A DNA stretch of 64,000 nt, from NCBI GenBank assembly GCA_032718475.1, contig JAUCBJ010007798.1, positions 1 to 64,000 on the forward strand, written 5' to 3'. The notes under the pieces were generated by a model. It worked only from the letters and a program-made list of their open reading frames with translations, did no database searches and was not told the DNA's origin. This document shows, one piece after another, positions 51,521-60,749 of the stretch. The number at the start of each line of letters is the position of its first letter. Within the stretch, counting starts at the first letter, position 1. Source of the stretch: Nemertoderma westbladi (lineage: Eukaryota; Xenacoelomorpha; Nemertodermatida; Nemertodermatidae). The translations under genes and the position numbers were made by a program.

Positions 51521-52328
51521 GGTTGATAATAAGCTATCCATTCACTACGGTAAAACTGAAAGTATTTTGTTTGGTTCCAAAAGAAAGTTAAAGAAGGTAA
51601 CTAAGTTTGAAGTCACTAGTAATGGACATAAGATTGAAAATAAAAAGGAAGTTAAATATTTAGGCGCCACATTTACTTAACTTAGATAGTAGAGTTAAGC
51701 AGCTACGCCTTAACCATGTGCATAAAGTGTATAATGGTAAATGTCCCAATTACCTAAAACAAAAATTCAACAGAGTACGCGATACACACTCTTACAGTAC
51801 CAGAGCTAGTGCTTCAAACTTCTACCTCCCGAATTGTAAATCCTTTGAATCTGATACTTTCTTTTTTAACGGCATAAAAAATTGGAACGCTCTGCCTAAT
51901 GAAATTAAAAACCTAAATAATCAACATTCTTTTAAATCTGCAGTTAAATCTCATCTCCGTGTGCAATGTAAAAATAGGTACAATAGTCCTACAGTAAGTT
52001 ATTAGTTTATTAATTATTTACTATTTATACTGTAATTACGTTTTATAATAAATTGTTCCGTACATTACATCTTTATCGTTGAGTCGGGCATTGTCACGCT
52101 CTCGGTAAAGTTGTACATGTACATAGTGTAATTACGTTTTATATTGGTTTTAGGTTAGCGTAGTGTAATATTGTATTTGTAACCAAGTAACATAAAGGAC
52201 CCCCTTGGAAATAAGCTGCAAAGCTTTAGGGGTAATCCTATATGTTATGTTGGACAATACCTTTATACCGGTACATTGTTTGGTGTATTTGTTATTGTTT
52301 TTACATAATGTATAAATAAATCTATCTA
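51521..52328 (+). mobile_element. Short LINE family D, copy 1 (5'-truncated, internally deleted)
   Basis: Inserted in RTE copy 5 with the 7 bp target duplication TCTAGAT at 51514-51520 and 52329-52335. It encodes an RT thumb fragment (HYGKTESILFGS, VKYLGATF), then after an internal deletion the C-terminus (51718-52005: HSYSTRASASNFYLP, NWNALPNEIKNL), and a 3' UTR ending in a (TCTA)n tail. L2/CR1-type by its C-terminal pattern. Confidence 0.88.
51718..52005 (+). pseudogene. LINE D copy 1 C-terminal ORF fragment
   Basis: An open frame of 95 codons: KVYNGKCPNYLKQKF, HSYSTRASASNFYLP, SDTFFFNGIKNWNALP and FKSAVKSHLRVQ. This is the post-RT tail shared by L2/CR1-type LINEs; there are no catalytic residues. 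Confidence 0.8.
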
Positions 52329-52335
52329 TCTAGAT

Positions 52336-53060
52336 CAGTTAGGTACTTGGCAGGATTTCCTCGACTTCTGGAGCCAGTAGGTGGAGTTATCATCACCCCA
52401 TCATCATTATGATGATCTAAGGACATGCGTAGAACATAGTCAACCACAATAATGAACAAGAATGGTGCACGTGTGTCTCCTTGGAGGACGCCCCATAACA
52501 CTTCAAATGGTTCTGTGTCACCGTCAACAGTAGACACAAATGTTGTCGAACCATCGTATACTGATCTGATTGCTGCAATAATTTCATCAGGAATCCCATA
52601 TAATGAAAGTATGCTGAACATACGTGAGCGAGAGACTGAATCAAAGGCCTTGAAGAAGTCAACAAAGATAACAGCCAGATGCCTGTCTTTCTTTTTTAAT
52701 AATTCTTCAATTATCCTTCTAAGTGCCAAAATGGGCTCCATGGTCCCACGACCTTTACGGAACCCATTCTGATTTCCACGGAGCAGTCTCTCAATGGGAT
52801 CCCTGATGCGATTTAATAGAATCCTATTGTATAGCTTTGCAGCAATCGAGATCAATGAGATTCCCCGAAAAGAACCATAGAGTGTTAGGTTGCCCTTCTT
52901 GGGAACTGGCTCCAACTTATTTGTTTTCATTTCTTGTGGGACTCTTGTTGTTCGGTACATGTCTACTATGATGGGATAGATGAGCTTTAAACACTCAGGT
53001 ATTTTAAAGACCTCAGGGGGAACACCATCTACTCCACTGGCACGATTGGTCTTAATGCTC
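52336..53060 (-). pseudogene. RTE copy 5 ORF, RT core
   Basis: Holds the fingers (KKGNLTLYGSFRGISL), motif A (FVDFFKAFDSV) and LQGDTRAPF (Leu-to-Arg change in motif B), up to the LTDLD codons where LINE D copy 1 splits it from FADD. The rest is intact and near-identical to copy 3. Confidence 0.88.
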
Positions 53061-53065
53061 TTTGC

Positions 53066-53553
53066 TAGATAGATAGATAGATAGATTTATTTATACATTA
53101 TGTAAAAAACAATAACAAATACACCAAACAATGTACCGGTATAAAGGTATTGTCCAACATAACATATAGGATTACCCCTAAAGCCTTGCAGCTTATTTCC
53201 AAGGGGGTCCTTTATGTTACTTGGTTACAAATACAATATTACACTACGCTAACCTAAAACCAATATAAAACGTAATTACACTATGTACATGTACAACTTT
53301 ACCGAGAGCGTGACAATGTCAGACTCAATGATAAAGATGTAATGTACAGAACAATTTATTATAAAACGTAATTACAATATAAATAGTAAAATTTAGGTTT
53401 TTAATTTCATTAGGCAGAGCGTTCCAATTTTTAATGCCATTAAAAAAGAAAGTATCAGATTCAAAGGATTTACAATTCGGGAGGTAGAAGTTTGAAGCAC
53501 TAGCTCTGGTACTGTAAGAGTGTGTATCGCGTACTCTGTTGAATTTTTGTTGG
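53066..53553 (-). mobile_element. Short LINE family D, copy 2 (5'-truncated, opposite orientation)
   Basis: Minus strand; starts (plus coordinates) with a (TAGA)n tail at 53066 and is truncated at about 53553. TTTGC at 53061-53065 and 53554-53558 is the target duplication. Its 3' UTR is near-identical to copy 1, showing both are recent. It reads in frame with the host RTE ORF. Confidence 0.9.
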
Positions 53554-54242
53554 TTTGCAGCAGCCTTCACTTCTGCAAAGGAGATATCGCCAATGGGAAT
53601 ATCTGGGAGTACAGACTCAGACACTTTTACTTCTATAAAGTTATCAGGCAATACCCTGTCATTATTGAGGAGCTTTTCAAAGTGGGCTTTCCAACCATTG
53701 AGGCGATCGGCTGGTGATTCAGCCTTAACCTTGGTGGTTGGTTGGCTTTTCCGCCCAGTAAGCAGATTGATCGATCTCCATGCCTGGGATGATTGCCTGC
53801 TGTCGTCAGCATCATTGATGGCATCAACCTGTTGGTTTATTAGCTCTTGTAGATTAACAGAGTACTGCCTGTTCAGGGACCTAGATGCAGCCTTAACTGC
53901 ATTCTTGGCCGCTGTAGTCTGTTTGAGTCGGGTCTCTTTCTGCGCCTTATGAAGGTCATTTCGGCACTTCTGAATTTTGTTGTCAGTCCAGGGGGCCCTT
54001 TTCCTGTTTCGAGGGTATACAGGAACTGTTTCTGCAGCTGCTAACTTAACTGCTTCTGTAAAGGCAGTATAGCCCTCACAGTGATCTGCCGCCTCAGAGG
54101 CAAGAACCTCATACCTGTTGCTCAGCTGTAGTGTGAAGCTGGATCTCACACTTGGCTGTTGCAACAGAGAGGACCAGTCATGCCGCGGCAAGGCAGATTT
54201 CCTTGTTCTGCTAACACGCAGACTAAGTCTTACCTTGGCCAC
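53325..54242 (-). CDS. Chimeric ORF: RTE linker fused in frame to the LINE D C-terminus
   Basis: An uninterrupted 305-codon frame. The first about 230 residues are RTE copy 5 (VRLSLRVSRTRKS to ISFAEVKAAA); it then runs directly into LINE D copy 2 (QQKFNRVRDTHSYSTRAS ... NWNALPNEIKNL) and ends shortly after. Formed by insertion of LINE D in the same orientation and frame. No catalytic site, so no enzymatic function is expected. Read from the first ATG (54242) in the RTE sequence. Confidence 0.6.
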   Translation of the reverse strand: MAKVRLSLRVSRTRKSALPRHDWSSLLQQPSVRSSFTLQLSNRYEVLASEAADHCEGYTAFTEAVKLAAAETVPVYPRNRKRAPWTDNKIQKCRNDLHKAQKETRLKQTTAAKNAVKAASRSLNRQYSVNLQELINQQVDAINDADDSRQSSQAWRSINLLTGRKSQPTTKVKAESPADRLNGWKAHFEKLLNNDRVLPDNFIEVKVSESVLPDIPIGDISFAEVKAAANQQKFNRVRDTHSYSTRASASNFYLPNCKSFESDTFFFNGIKNWNALPNEIKNLNFTIYIVITFYNKLFCTLHLYH

Positions 54243-54310
54243 AATAAGGCGGTGATCACTGGAAAAGGGTCGAAGTGTAAATGCATTACAGTCTTGTATC
54301 TAGAGCTCCT

Positions 54311-54808
54311 TTATTTCCTACGAAACAGAATATGGTCTATCTGGGACTTGTGACCACTGGGTCCACTATGAGTCCATAGCTTTCCAGTTCGCTTCTTGAA
54401 CTGGGTTCCAGCCGAAAACAATCCATTTCCCGAGATAAAATCCTGAAGATGGACGGAATTTCGTTTAACACTATTGCTATAGACCCAGGGCGATGTAGGT
54501 GATTGATGTAGACTTGCATTAAAGTCTCCCAGGAATGTTAAGAATGGATGCTGATCCACTCCATCAGTAGCTTCTTGAAGATTATGGTAGAAATTTTCCA
54601 CCTCCTCTACAGGGGCAACACTAGTTGGAGAGTAGCACACAATCAGAACCACCTTAGGAAACTTCTTAGCCAGTCTTCCAGAACATGAGAAGTGACAACG
54701 GATGATGCGGTTAGAGATTTGGTCTATTTTGTCCAATGCTGCATGTGCAGTTGGATTCATCAATAGACCAATTCCACCATTGCCACTATCATCTGCTGAA
54801 GCGAGGGC
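54311..54808 (-). pseudogene. RTE copy 5 endonuclease fragment
   Basis: Carries GDFNASLHQSP and QIDHILFRRK, lacks the N-terminal catalytic Glu region because of 5' truncation, and is separated from the downstream frame by a one-base insertion at about 54300 (CTTGTATCTAGAGC versus CTTGTATAGAGC). Confidence 0.88.
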
Positions 54809-56025
54809 CGATAGTCCTGAAGATAGTCAAAGCCAATAGTCCTGATGAACGTGTTGGGAAGTGGAAAAATCACTTCAGCAACTTGCTTGGGCAGCCACCA
54901 AACATCGAGGTCAGCCCTACAAGGGAAATATATGACAAGACACTACCTATAGAAACAGGGGACTTCACACCTGCCTGCTAAATAGACCATTATTGAATGT
55001 TTGCAACCGGATGTTAAAAGGGGAAAAGCCACCACCAATTTGGACTAAAGGTCAACTAAAGCCTCTCCACAAGAAAGGAGACCTCGGCATACCAACAAAC
55101 TATCGTGGGATCTTTCTGCTTGTGGTAGCTGCCAAAATATACAATAAAATGATTCTATATAGGATTAGGCCTCACCTAGAGAAACTACTGCGTAAGAGCC
55201 AAAACGGATTTCGACCAAGTAGATCAACAATAGCTCAGATACTTGCACTACGGAGACTGATTGAAGGAATTAAGTCAAATAATCTCCCCGCAGTCATGAC
55301 TTTTGTGGACTTCAAGAAGGCATTCGACCATCCATAGAGGTAAAATGCTTGAAATCCTAAGAGCTAATGGAATACCAGAAGTAATTGTTGCTGGCATTTG
55401 ATTGTTATGTTGTGACACAGAAGCGCAGGTACTCTCATCAGATGGTGAAACTGAGTTTTTCTCAATCCTGGCTGGCATACTGCAAGGTGACACATTAGCA
55501 CCATTACTATTTGTAATTGTGCTGGATTACGCAATGAGGACGGCCACAAAGGGTGAAGAACTGGGATTCACACTTCAAGAACGCAGAAGTAGTAGATATC
55601 CGGCAACTACAGTCACAGACACCAACTTTGCGGATGACATCGCCCTGCTCTCTAATACCCTAGCAGATGCACAGCTTTTACTAAATAAAGTGGAGAGGGC
55701 TGCTAAGGAGGTTGGATTGCATATAAATGCTACAAAGACCGAATTCATGACCTATGGGCCATTGGGCCAATTCATGACCATACTTAATGTTGATGGAAAC
55801 TTGACAACCATTGATAATAATCAACTAAGGAAGGTCGATGACTTCCAGTACCTTGGATCATGGATAGAGAGTAGCAAAAAGGACATAGAAGTTAGGAAAG
55901 CAAAGGCTTGGGTAGCTCTATAAAAAATGGGTACCATCTGGAAATCAGATCTCTCCAGGCACCTGAAGACTAAGTTCTTTCGAGCCACAGTGGAAAGTGT
56001 ATTTTTATATGGGGGTGAGACCTGG
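54809..56025 (+). pseudogene. RTE family B reverse transcriptase
   Basis: Frame pieces: SPDERVGKWKNHFSNLLG; 54993-55337 (TKGQLKPLHKKGDLGIPTNY, LEKLLRKSQNGFRPSRSTIA, FVDFKKAFDHP with motif A); 55402-55923 (AGILQGDTLAPLLFVIVLDY, TNFADDIALLSN, thumb YLGSWIESSKKD). A short direct duplication (GATAGTCCTGA / AATAGTCCTGA) occurs at 54810-54845. Stops at about 54980, 55335 and 55401 break the frame. LQGDTLAP and FADD place it in the same group as family A, about half-identical by eye. Confidence 0.85.
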
Positions 56026-56080
56026 ACTACTACTACTACTAGGATCGGCATGCTGCATTGCAGCTGCATTTTTAAGAATG

Positions 56081-56569
56081 CTATGCCGGCTTGTCAACAA
56101 AATTGCACCGCCACAACTCCCTATCACCCATGACATTTGCTAGATCATCCGCATCTTCAAGGCCAGTGTCCTTTAAGATGCGTCTCAAGAAAGTCATGGG
56201 CTGTCCACCATGCTTATTCACTCCATGAGGCTGCCAAAGTACAAGATTATGCACTGGCTGGTCCTCACGGCGAAAGCAATGTCCTGCAAAGCGGAGGCGA
56301 TTTTGTTCTAGTGTCAAGCTTGGGGGAACCAATGAGACACCTCCAATGTTATATAGTGTCTGGTTGGAGATGTGTGCATTGAACTTGACACAATGAACCC
56401 GGCGAAGCATTCTTGTGAATGTGCCGTCCAGAGATTTGGTGTCCTCAGCAGTTAGAGCCCAGCATGGACTCCCGTAGAGGAGTACTGGAACTACTGCTGC
56501 TCTAAATAATCGGACCTTAAGTTTCCGATTAATTCTCGGTGACTTCCAAATCCTGGAAAGCCTATTCAA
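56081..56569 (-). pseudogene. RTE copy 6 C-terminal region
   Basis: Post-RT C-terminal domain (RIWKSPRINRKLKVRLFRAA to FVDKPA), intact but cut off from the rest by a small deletion near 56630 and by the RT deletion. Confidence 0.85.
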
Positions 56570-56734
56570 GGCTGCCCATGCCTTTCCCTTACGTATTCGA
56601 AGGTCCTCACCTGACTTCTGGATCCATGATCATGACATGCTCAAGCATACCATCCTTTGAGCTTATGCTCATCCGATCAGAGACTTGCTGAGGAACTCCA
56701 AAGTTAACTGTCAAAATTTTGGTCAAATATTCTG

Positions 56735-58444
56735 TCAAAATATAAAGTTATCAGGCAATACCCTGTCATTATTGAGGAGCTTTTCAAAGTGGGCTTTCCA
56801 ACCATTGAGGCGATCGGCTGGTGATTCAGCCTTAACCTTGGTGGTTGGTTGGCTTTTCCGCCCAGTAAGCAGATTGATCGATTTCCATGCCTGGGATGAT
56901 TGCCTGCTGTCGTCAGCATCATTGATGGCATCAACCTGTTGGTTTATTAGCTCCTGTAGATTAACAGAGTACTGCCTGTTCAGGGACCTAGATGCAGCTT
57001 TAACTGCATTCTTGGCCGCTGTAGTCTGTTTGAGTCGGGACTCTTTCTGCGCCTTATGAAGGTCATTTCGGCACTTCTGAATTTTGTTGTCAGTCCAGGG
57101 GGCCCTTTTCCTGTTTCGAGGGTATACAGGAACTGTTTCTGCAGCTGCTAACTTAACTGCTTCTGTAAAGGCAGTATAGCCCTCACAGTGATCTGCCGCC
57201 TCAGAGGCAAGAGCCTCATACCTGTTGCTCAGCTGTAGTGTGAAGCTGGATCTCACACTTGGCTGTTGCAACAGAGAGGACCAGTCATGCCGTGGCAAGG
57301 CAGATTTCGTTGTTCTGCTAGCACGCAGACTAAGTCTTACCTTGGCCACAATAAGGCGGTGATCACTGGAGAAGGGTCGAAGTGTAAATGCATTACAGTC
57401 TTGTATAGAGCTCCTGTATTTCCTACGAAACAGAATATGGTCTATCTGGGACTTGTGACCACTGGGTCCACTATGAGTCCATAGCTTTCCAGTTCGCTTC
57501 TTGAACTGGGTTCCAGCCGAAAACAATCCATTTCCAGAGATAAAATCCTGAAGATGGACAGAATTTCGGTTAACACTATTGCTATAGACCCAGGGCGATG
57601 TAGGTGATTGATGCAGACTTGCATTAAAGTCTCCCAGGAATGTTAAGAATGCATGCTGATCCACTCCATCAGTTGCTGCTTGTAGATTGTGGTAGAAATT
57701 TTCCACCTCCTCTACAGGGGCAACACTAGTTGGAGAGTAGCACACAATCAGAACCACCTTAGGAAACTTCGTAGCCAGTCTTCCAGAACATGAGAAGTGG
57801 CAACGGATGATGCGGTTAGAGATTTGGTCTATTTTGTCCAATGCTGCATGTGCAGTTGGATTCATCAATAGACCAATTCCACCATTGCCATTATCATCTG
57901 CTGACGCGAGGGCGAGTCGCCAACCGCCCCCCATGTCCTTAATCAGAACCTCATCAGTCTGTCCAGTCTGCATTCGGTGCTCTTGAACACCCACTGCGCT
58001 AAGAGAAAGCTTATCTGCCAAGGCAGTCAGCTCACCTTGTCGCATTGGGGACCCGAGTGTTAGGGTGTTTACTGAGGCTAGTCTAGTGACTTGCCTCAGA
58101 TTCACCAATGGCTTTGTTGGTCGGGGTGGAACATGAGAGTAGCCTCCAACTCCAGAATCCCTCTCCCCATCACAATCTGGCCTTCCTGGTGACCCAGGGT
58201 TTGGGCCAGAAAGGTCATCAGGAAAGGGACTCAAAGAATTGTTGGCTGCTCTCTCTCCAGTAGGGGGTGAGACAGGCAGCCGGTCAGGAGTTAACTGACG
58301 CCTGTGAGGCCGATTGTGTCCGGTAATTCCACTGGCCTCTAGTGGCCGGACCTCCGCATTGCTAATGTAATCCATAGTGGGGGTTGGGGGGTGCTTTTTT
58401 GCCGAGTCAGCTCTCGGGGCAAATACCACACCCTGGTTTGCCAT
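56735..58444 (-). CDS. RTE copy 6 ORF: complete endonuclease and linker, no RT
   Basis: An uninterrupted frame of about 569 residues from ATG 58444 (TTG 58465 upstream also in frame). It has the N-terminal Pro-rich part, the full endonuclease (GVQEHRMQ, GDFNAS, QIDHILF, SSDHRLI) and the linker to LPDNF, then two codons of foreign sequence and a stop. All endonuclease catalytic residues are present. It could still make a nicking protein if expressed, but not copy RNA. Confidence 0.82.
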   Translation of the reverse strand: MANQGVVFAPRADSAKKHPPTPTMDYISNAEVRPLEASGITGHNRPHRRQLTPDRLPVSPPTGERAANNSLSPFPDDLSGPNPGSPGRPDCDGERDSGVGGYSHVPPRPTKPLVNLRQVTRLASVNTLTLGSPMRQGELTALADKLSLSAVGVQEHRMQTGQTDEVLIKDMGGGWRLALASADDNGNGGIGLLMNPTAHAALDKIDQISNRIIRCHFSCSGRLATKFPKVVLIVCYSPTSVAPVEEVENFYHNLQAATDGVDQHAFLTFLGDFNASLHQSPTSPWVYSNSVNRNSVHLQDFISGNGLFSAGTQFKKRTGKLWTHSGPSGHKSQIDHILFRRKYRSSIQDCNAFTLRPFSSDHRLIVAKVRLSLRASRTTKSALPRHDWSSLLQQPSVRSSFTLQLSNRYEALASEAADHCEGYTAFTEAVKLAAAETVPVYPRNRKRAPWTDNKIQKCRNDLHKAQKESRLKQTTAAKNAVKAASRSLNRQYSVNLQELINQQVDAINDADDSRQSSQAWKSINLLTGRKSQPTTKVKAESPADRLNGWKAHFEKLLNNDRVLPDNFIF

Positions 58445-58815
58445 TCCACAGGGTGGGTGTCGCAATGGAGTCAGATATGAGGCCCATCACCCATATCTAC
58501 TCTGGCGTACATGACCCACCATTGGCTGTTGCAGCTCATCTGCTGGGTCATGCCCTGTACCCTTGCTGCCAGGTGCAGGTCGCAGTGAAGTGCCCTCAGA
58601 GTGGACATGAGAACACTCTACTCCTAATCAGCCATTGGTAGATCACCATCTGCCTGGTCAGGCCATATACCCCTGCAGCCAAGTATATGGGTCCTTAATC
58701 CAGGACCAAGGGCGTCCTTATCCCAGAACGAAGGGGGTCCTAGTTACAGGACCAGATTTGCCCTAGTAAGAGGGTCTATGCAGCTACAGGTGGCACCTCC
58801 TTTATGCTGCATGGA

Positions 58816-60212
58816 GGTGGCAAGTTTTCTTGATCAATGACCTAGAATACCTGACCTGACGTTGCCATAGTAATAACAATGATATATGTTTAAAAAATGT
58901 TAGTGCTATAAGGAACTTTAGCCGATATTACTTTCTAAAAAATTAAAACTTTAGTTGCTTTATTATCCAGTTTGCAGTGACGGGACTAGCTACTGTATGC
59001 AAATAATTAATTGTTTAACGTGTACTGTAATCAATTTATGTCGAAACGTCCGATAGAAGATACGCGCAGCACGAGGCTCAGTTATAGTGATTGTATCACA
59101 AAATCAGTATTTGAGAAATTTAACCACACCACCAATCAATCAAAGGAGTGGGGACAGTACGTGTTCAGTCCTTTTTATCTGCACCCCAACCCAAAGGCAT
59201 AGACGGTAACGCAGTACCGGTACATGAGATTGATGGCAGGTTCCATGACATCCATGCAGGAGACAACTTCCAATAAACTTTAATTAGATTTAAATGTATA
59301 ATTATTACTGTGTACCTGTTAATAAATTTAACTTATATTCGATATAGTACATGATTAAAATGTTTAAATGAGCATCCATAAAATCCTTTCTTCACATACC
59401 GAACGCTGATAAGTTGACATAATGTAACAAAATTACATACATCATTGCTTGCAAAGGTCACTTTTCAAGGTTAAAGACCCTTGCTTATTTATGTTAACCT
59501 CCCTCGCTGCGCTCGCTCGGAACATAAATAAACTCGGGTCATAACGCTGCAAAGTGCTACTTTGCACACAATGATGTAAATAGTTATTCACGGTCACTCT
59601 ACCCCACAACAATTAATTTATTATTATTAATCCAATTAACATCAAACACACCCACTGTTGCTGCTCGTTGGCCTACTATTGTGTTGTTTGGATATTTATC
59701 CAATCAACATCGAAGCTGGAGATATGTTTTCATATTTGCGCTGACTGATGTTTGACTTTGCGGTTAAAATCTGTGCAAATCCAATGGAGGGTCTCCCCGA
59801 GTTTCAGACGCGAACACTATTGATTTTTTTGGGAATATTCTTTATTCCATTTAACCCTAAAGGACAGATTATAATGGGCCTGGCATAAAGGACCCACCTA
59901 GCTAGCTATCTGCGCGCACCTATTACTGTATATTGCTGCATTCCAGTTCAGTTACTGCATATATAGTGCGCGCTATTCAAATCTCCGTTCTAACAACTGC
60001 AGGATAAAAACCATCAATACCATAGCAAAATAAAGAAATAAAGATCCCTTAATAATCCAAAGCTTTAACTTCTACTGTTATTTCATATACGTAGAGACAA
60101 GGGAATGAAAGCTTTACGCCTAATAACCAATACTATGCCAACGAAACAGCTGAATAACTTTCAGTGGAGGTAAACAAAGAATTTGGCTATAACCTTCATT
60201 GACCTTCTCAAG
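58816..60212. other. Repeat debris: short shared repeat, element R fragment, hairpins
   Basis: 58857-58920 shares a short repeat with 44468-44545. 59072-59200 (plus) matches the start of element R (GCGCAGCACGAGGC, TGTATCACAAAATCAGTATT, ACAGTACGTGTTCA). 59485-59531 is a hairpin with an 11 bp stem (TTATTTATGTT / AACATAAATAA). 59543-59566 carries CGCTGCAAAGTGCTACTTTGCA. From 59.6 to 60.2 kb I see nothing. Confidence 0.6.
59072..59200 (+). repeat. Element R, partial copy (d)
   Basis: About 130 bp matching the left end of element R at 60765-60900, with small differences (GAGTGGGGACAG versus AAAGGGGGACAG). It ends where the poly-C tract would begin. Confidence 0.75.
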
Positions 60213-60320
60213 AACCTGTGTGGTCTAGTGGTTGTTGTCTTGGCTTCCACCTCGAGGTCCCAGGTTCGAATCCGACACCACGCTGATGAGACCCAGTAAG
60301 GTGGAAAAGCGTACGTGGTT
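60213..60320 (+). ncRNA. tRNA-like (Pol III box A/B) segment followed by a hammerhead-like motif; probable SINE head
   Basis: TGGTCTAGTGGT at 60221 matches a Pol III box A and GGTTCGAATCC at 60263 a box B, spaced about 42 bp as in tRNA genes. Acceptor and T-stems do not pair well, so this is not a working tRNA gene but a tRNA-derived SINE head or pseudogene. It runs directly into CTGATGAG (60283), ACC-CAGTAA-GGT, then GGAAA, a GUA triplet (60311) and CGTGGT, which can pair with ACCACG (60277-60282). This order resembles a minimal type I hammerhead ribozyme, with one defect: G instead of C closing stem II next to GAAA. Activity is unproven. Confidence 0.5.
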
Positions 60321-60749
60321 TGGATAGATATGAGATAATAATTTCGCGATTACTAAATTTGTACACTACCCAGTTAAAAAGTACACATGTGATGGGATTA
60401 GTCCTACAATTGCGCCAACAAAAGATAAGTAATTTTCGGTAAAATAAACTTATCATTCGAGGTTAAGACCCCTAGATCCCTTCCTATAATAAATGTATAA
60501 TAACAAACACCTCGAAAAACACAGCTTGCCAACACATTGTTAATATTAATAATAGAAATACTAGTGGCGTGCAAGCACGCGGGATGTAAATCTTCAATTT
60601 TCAGAACACTTATATTAATTAATTAATATACTAATAATTAACTTTTTGAATCACTTTGTTCCTTTAGGCCTGACAATGATCCAAGTTTTTAAACCTACGT
60701 TTCCCTCTCATGATTCTAATTACACCAATGATTGTACTGTAGTACTACA
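60321..60749. other. Spacer, possible SINE body
   Basis: AT-rich; no ORF. It may contain the body of the tRNA-like SINE, but no second copy is present in this window to define an end. Confidence 0.35.

Larger units (their letters stand above)
50699..54808 (-). mobile_element. RTE family A, copy 5, with two nested LINE insertions
   Basis: A minus-strand copy running from the (CTA)n tail at 50699 to a 5' truncation in the endonuclease at about 54808. Flanked by CCGATA (50693-50698) and CGATA (54809-54813). It hosts two insertions of the same short LINE family D, at 51521-52328 (plus) and 53066-53553 (minus). Without them it would cover most of the ORF. Confidence 0.9.
49965..56025 (+). mobile_element. 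RTE family B LINE, decayed and split by RTE family A copy 5
   Basis: Plus-strand coding at about 50090-50698 (end of endonuclease and linker) continues at 54809-56025 (RT). The two parts are joined by removing RTE copy 5 (50699-54808) and one copy of its flanking CCGATA/CGATA. It ends abruptly at 56025 in the YGGETW region where RTE copy 6 begins. Related to but clearly distinct from family A. Confidence 0.8.
56026..58815 (-). mobile_element. RTE family A, copy 6: longest 5' end, RT core deleted
   Basis: From the (ACT)n tail at about 56026 to a 5' UTR that extends to about 58815. The 5' UTR contains repeated GGACC/AAGGAC(G/C)CC motifs and a CACCTCC/GGAGGTG inverted repeat near 58785-58820. 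An internal deletion at about 56725-56748 removes the RT core between the linker (PDNF) and the KTKILTVNF region, roughly 0.9 kb. Confidence 0.88.

Noticed and set aside
54736-54981. 81-codon plus-strand ORF spanning the RTE A / RTE B junction
   Set aside because: Its first part is antisense RTE A and only its second half is real RTE B coding; the joined frame is accidental.
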